NCBI RefSeq assembly: GCF_003254395.2
Contig: NC_037645.1
Coordinates: 9,981,229 to 10,045,228, forward strand
Length of the DNA stretch: 64,000 bases
Direction of reading: 5' to 3'
DNA from: Apis mellifera
Taxonomy: Eukaryota > Arthropoda > Insecta > Hymenoptera > Apidae
The notes under the pieces are model-generated. The model was given only the letters and a program-made list of their open reading frames with translations. It was not told the origin of the DNA and searched no databases. The position numbers and the translations under genes were made by a program. This document shows, in pieces, positions 60,357-64,000 of the stretch (the stretch's first letter is position 1; each line of letters begins with the position of its first letter).

Positions 60357-60465
60357 TATAATATATATAGTATAAATAGTGTGTGTAAGTGTATTAATAA
60401 ATACAATATAATATATATGTATAGTATATATAGCATAAATATAGTATAATATATGTATACTTTAA

Positions 60466-61490
60466 TATAATATTGGAAAGAAAAAAAAAAAGAAATGATG
60501 TAATTCTTCCTAGATTTTTCCTTGATTACGCGAAAAATAAACAAAGAGTATAACGACTCTTCTTTTCGAAATGAAGATCCAAGATTAAATCATCCTTCTC
60601 ATCCATCTTTAATTTCTCTTTATTTCTTTCGAACGCAATATTACAGGCAAATAAATCGTAAAAATGAATCACAAACGATACAGCGTGATAACGCGATAAC
60701 GAGTTGTGCGTCATCCTCGATTATTATACTTCGATAATGATTTCACTTCCTCGAAACATCTTCTTCTTGTCGATGATATATGCAAAATACGTTGGAGTGA
60801 ATTTTACGATCAATTCTCGTATCTGTGGAGGGGAGGGGGGGATTATTATGGAAACAACGAGCGGAGACTATGGATATAGACCGTTAAGTATTCGTAATAG
60901 TTTTGGCCTCTGTTTGGAGGAGGATTCCAACAACGGCCGTTCCGCATTTTCGAATGTTCCAGTCATCGCTTTGCCGCTTTGCTCGTTCGATAATCGAATA
61001 ACGCAGCTTTCGATCCGCAGCTTTGTTGTCGCTTCGTATTTCGTTAACCGATCGGTGGAGAGTTTGTTTTGGGATCGCGATTTTAAAGGAGGCGTGTTTT
61101 TTCTCTCTCTCGAAAATTCGTAATCCTCTCCAACGACTAATAATTTTCATTTTATTATTAGCATAACCGTTTTATCCTACCAATATATTCAACAATTTCC
61201 GCGTGTTTCTCGATATACGTGTAATGGCAAATGATTCAAAGATAACGTCATAAAAATAACGATACGTGGCGCGATGTTGTGAAGAATGTCAAGACGTTCG
61301 ATAATTTTCATTTTTTATTTTCGGTCGTAATTTTTTTAAAGAGAAGGAAGAAATGTATATTAAAATTATTTCAAAGGGATGAGAAATAATCGCGACCCGA
61401 AAAAAAAGAGAGAGAGAGAGAGAGAGAGAAAAATCTAGTTTTCAAGACTTTTATTCCCCTCCAAGTTTGAAACTTGTCGCACTATTTACC
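60466..61490. other. Unique DNA with a 139-codon frame
   Basis: A + strand frame (60704-61123) is open for 139 codons over a moderately GC-rich block (60780-61120); an 88-codon - strand frame overlaps it. No signal peptide, domain or repeat is recognised. A G-run lies at 60830-60840 and a GA run at 61407-61429. Confidence 0.25.
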
Positions 61491-61985
61491 GAGGATTAAT
61501 AAAATTAATTACTGCTATAATATCTGGCAGTGGGTATTCCGTCCCGTAATTTGTCGACGCGCGTGTCACTTTAATTAACATTAGCACGGCCGGGTATTCG
61601 AGTGTCTTGATGCGTTCTGATTCGCAAGGATCTTCTTCACGGACGGGATTAATTAACATCACAAATTGAAACTGGTAAAAGGAAAGTTGGAATGTTTCAT
61701 TTCACCGTGGAAGCAGATGGTGTGCACACTCCCCGGGAAACTGTCTTAATAATCGTTAATGTTCTTAATAACACGTTATTTAGAAGGGAACATTTAATTT
61801 CCTCCTTCTCTCTCTCTCTCTCGAAATATCCCTCTTCTCGAATTATTTCAATCGTCCAATCTTCTCCTTTAATGTAGTCTGTTGAATTTTTTTACCACTC
61901 TTATCCATAGCTTTTCGTCCAATGACAACGCTTGAAAAAAAATATATAAACAACGTGATATCGCGTACAAGTGTTTTTCCTTGGA
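61491..61985. other. Conserved-looking block with TTAATTAAC cores
   Basis: TTAATTAACATTAGC (61572-61586) and ATTAATTAACATCAC (61649-61663) are near copies of a homeodomain-type core within a GC-mixed block. A CT run lies at 61807-61820. No exon is recognised. Confidence 0.3.
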
Positions 61986-61987
61986 GA

Positions 61988-62183
61988 TTGAGAACCACTG
62001 CTTCGAGGTATCCTGATCAAGAAAATTACGAAGGAAATGTCGAACGTGATTAAAAAAGAGAGAAAACAACGTCATTCTCGATGGAACGAGTGGACAATGA
62101 CCCGTTGGTTGAGAACCACTGACGAAGGAAGGAAAAAGAAAAGAAGAATAATGTCGCCGAGCAGACAATCGTTGAGAACCGTG
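61988..62183. other. Three copies of TTGAGAACC motif
   Basis: TTGAGAACCACTG at 61988-62000 and 62109-62121, and TTGAGAACCGTG at 62172-62183, all in the same orientation. The complement, CAGTGGTTCTCAA, matches the terminal word known from several hAT-type transposons. Internal hAT sequence is not recognised. Confidence 0.35.
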
Positions 62184-62721
62184 ATGTAACGTATGCGCTA
62201 TGCGTCACCGTCTGGCCGAGGGAATGCAGCCGCCTCGGCCGATCGAAAATATTTTCCTCGGTCCATCAGAAATTCGCCGGACGTGCGACGGAAGTCTCCT
62301 TAAAGATCGCCGGACGTGACCTTGTGTACATGACCCGTCGTGAAATACCCGTCTCTCTTTGGCCCTTCAATTGGAAAACGTGCCGGATTCTAGGAAGACC
62401 GCGATGATACGATTTCCTGTCGCCATCCTCGTTCGAATTATCGCTGTTATTTCTTTTTCAACGGCTTCCGGCACATCTTTACTTTAAGGATGTAATATCA
62501 CCCTTTGAAAATTACAATTCCTGAAATATTTTTCTCCTTTTTTACACTCGTAAAAGTGGAGCATAGAATTTTAGAATTTTCATAGAATTTTATCAATATA
62601 TATATAAATTACGAGGATTTTTTTCTATATTTTTTTATATTCTCATCACGAATGATCGTCAACATCTAAAAACATCTAATCTAGGAATCTAATTTCTAAT
62701 CTATTTCTAGTAAGAATATAT
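62184..62721. other. GC-rich island, then AT-rich stretch
   Basis: The island (62184-62430) contains two copies of CGCCGGACGTG, at about 62274 and 62309, 35 bp apart. No frame over 60 codons crosses it, so a regulatory role is more likely. The remainder is AT-rich. Confidence 0.3.
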
Positions 62722-63045
62722 ATGGATGCGCAATGGATTTCCATTTCAAAGGAATTTGGATGGAAATTTAAAAATGTTTACGCGGGTTACGTAGAACGGT
62801 GGAAGGAGGAAGGATTAGTAGCTGAAGGCGAAAAAGGAAAGAAAAACCTGGATTGCCCAGGTTATTCGAAAAATTCGATTGCGCACGCGCGCAAAGACGC
62901 CATAACGGTTCGCATGATCGAGGCCTGCCACGTACCGCGTTATTCCCAAGAGGAGCAGCTATTGGGTTACGTAAAGGCGGACGCGTTATTCATCCACCTT
63001 TCTATCCTAACGCGCAAAAGCCGTTTCGTGTTGTTTCACGCTTAA
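62722..63045 (+). CDS. Hypothetical 107-codon frame
   Basis: ATGGATGCGCAATGG begins a frame of 107 codons with mixed amino-acid composition (..KEFGWKFKNVYAGYVERWKEEG..), unlike the low-complexity frames elsewhere. There is no Kozak-like A at -3 requirement check possible beyond TATATGG context. A 94-codon frame overlaps in another register. No domain is recognised, and a chance frame in a GC-richer island is the main alternative. Confidence 0.15.
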   Translation: MDAQWISISKEFGWKFKNVYAGYVERWKEEGLVAEGEKGKKNLDCPGYSKNSIAHARKDAITVRMIEACHVPRYSQEEQLLGYVKADALFIHLSILTRKSRFVLFHA

Positions 63046-63460
63046 TTTCCAGCGAAAGGGACGCATTTTCCTGCTTGGAAAGAAAGAGAAAAGGGAGAGA
63101 GGGAGAGGATAAAACTTGGCGGATACCGCGACCTTAACCCTGATGGATGGCTTCTTCTGAGGGGAGAGAGGAGGGGGATCATCTTTCTCTTGGGTGAAAT
63201 TCGGTGCGCGCCTCGTGTTAAACGTGCGTTCCACGCGCATTTTTCTTCGGAAATTCGCATGCTGCCCGCGTTCTTCTACAACTTATGGCCGGCCACGTGG
63301 CTCGCCTCGACGACCTTGTCCGACATTCGAGCCTCGGATCGTCCGAACCGGGCGGCCGTCGCCTGAGAAATCTCCCTTTTGTCGCTACGTTCAAGCCTCT
63401 TCGCGAAAAAAAACCAATGTCGGGGAGCCGAGATCGAGCCAAGATCTTTTTGTTCATTTA
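63046..63460. other. GC-rich island
   Basis: Frames on both strands (72-96 codons) are open together. CCGGCCACGTGG (63290-63301) contains a CACGTG E-box. No exon is recognised. Confidence 0.3.
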
Positions 63461-63476
63461 AATAAAACTTTTCGAG

Positions 63477-64000
63477 TAGAATGATTAAAGTAATTTGGTA
63501 ATATGGAAGCTTTATGGATTCGGACTAGAAATTGAGGTTTATAGGATGAGAATCACTGCTCTAATTTTCTTCTAAACTCATTGCATATATGTAATGTTTC
63601 TTTTCTTCGAATTGTAATATCTTTTTTAAGAAGAATAATTAAAGTAATTTGGCAATATGGAAGCTTTATAGATTTAGAATAGAAATTGAAGTTTATAGGA
63701 TGAGAACCACTGCTCGAATTTTCTTCTAAACTTAATGCGTATACTCGTCAAAATTATTGTTCAAATCTCAGAGGACATAGCTAGATATTAATCTCTAAAG
63801 AACGAATATGTCTGCATAATTAGATATATTATCTTAACCTAAAAACAAGAATTTATAATATTTCCTTTTTTCGAGTTGCAATATTTTTTTGTACTTTTCA
63901 AGAAGAATAATTAAAGTAATTTGGTAATATGGAAGCTTTATGGATTCGGAATGAGAAAAGTCCATAGGATGAGAACCATTGCTCTAATTTTCTTCTAAAC
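63477..64000. repeat. Tandem repeat, at least three units, cut by window edge
   Basis: GTAATTTGG-AATATGGAAGC anchors lie near 63490, 63645 and 63918. Each unit continues with TTTATGGATTCGGA, a TAGGATGAGAACCACTGCTC block and AATTTTCTTCTAAACT. Units are about 150 and 273 bp; the second has a unique insert at 63750-63860. The GAGAACCACTG word recalls the motifs near 62 kb. Confidence 0.9.

Larger units (their letters stand above)
58979..60465. repeat. TA-rich tandem repeat of about 60 bp split by mariner
   Basis: TATTAATAAATATAGTATAA starts at 58979 and 59039, and related units resume after the mariner at 60357 (TATAAATAGTGTGTGTAAGT, TATTAATAAATACAATATAA). The mariner therefore inserted at a TA inside a pre-existing array. 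Confidence 0.9.

Noticed and set aside
1..64000. CRISPR array
   Set aside because: The repeats are long, adjacent or nearly so, degenerate and lack regular unique spacers; the DNA is eukaryotic.
1..64000. tRNA, rRNA or known microRNA genes
   Set aside because: I looked for T-loop words such as GGTTCGAATCC and for familiar microRNA sequences and saw none in a plausible fold. A covariance-model scan would be decisive.

Overview
The window looks like non-coding nuclear DNA from an insect, most probably a bee or close hymenopteran. Evidence: strongly AT-rich sequence with small GC-rich islands, no sign of CpG depletion (TCGA and CGAA words everywhere), a short CCTAA run (the complement of the insect telomere unit TTAGG), many long GA/CT microsatellites, and two decayed mariner transposons whose transposase resembles the mellifera-type mariners of Hymenoptera. 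The species call is inference; the base composition and mariners are seen directly.

I find no intact protein-coding gene that I recognise. The only recognisable coding sequence is two dead mariner transposases: an internally deleted copy on the + strand (11080-12016) and a full-length but broken copy on the - strand (59079-60356). Most long open frames are by-products of stop-free microsatellites or GC-rich islands. A few unexplained frames (12446-12841, 17606-18100, 60704-61123, 62722-63045, 45598-45768) are listed as islands or low-confidence hypotheticals. The window is best read as intergenic DNA or part of a very large intron.

Layout: 0-10 kb holds four tandem families: an AT-rich satellite at the left edge, a 1.4-kb pyrimidine minisatellite with higher-order order, a 246-bp duplication and a triplication; a 1.7-kb satellite of about nine units follows at 7.2-9.0 kb. 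10-22 kb has mariner copy 1, a GC island at 12.5 kb, a three-unit array at 13.8 kb, a 2-kb array of about 15 units at 15.4-17.5 kb and another at 20.3-21.6 kb. 22-34 kb is richest in GC islands and is the most gene-like part: a CTCF-like motif at 23.2 kb, a candidate promoter and untranslated first exon at 30.65-32.35 kb, and a TATA/initiator candidate next to three CGCGATATC copies at 33.6-33.74 kb. 36-44 kb has two more arrays and a (GGA)8 run. 45-58 kb has a frame-preserving GC-rich duplication, a roughly 300-bp array punctuated by GA tracts and GGATCC sites, a six-unit AT array, a further duplication and a conserved-looking island at 56.5 kb. 58-64 kb has mariner copy 2 inside a TA-rich tandem repeat, hAT-end-like motifs, several islands and a final array running off the window.

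The outstanding structural property is density of locally amplified, apparently unrelated tandem arrays with units of about 60-350 bp. No array resembles CRISPR, and I see no operon-like, tRNA or rRNA content. Coordinates and copy counts of degenerate arrays were read by eye and are approximate.
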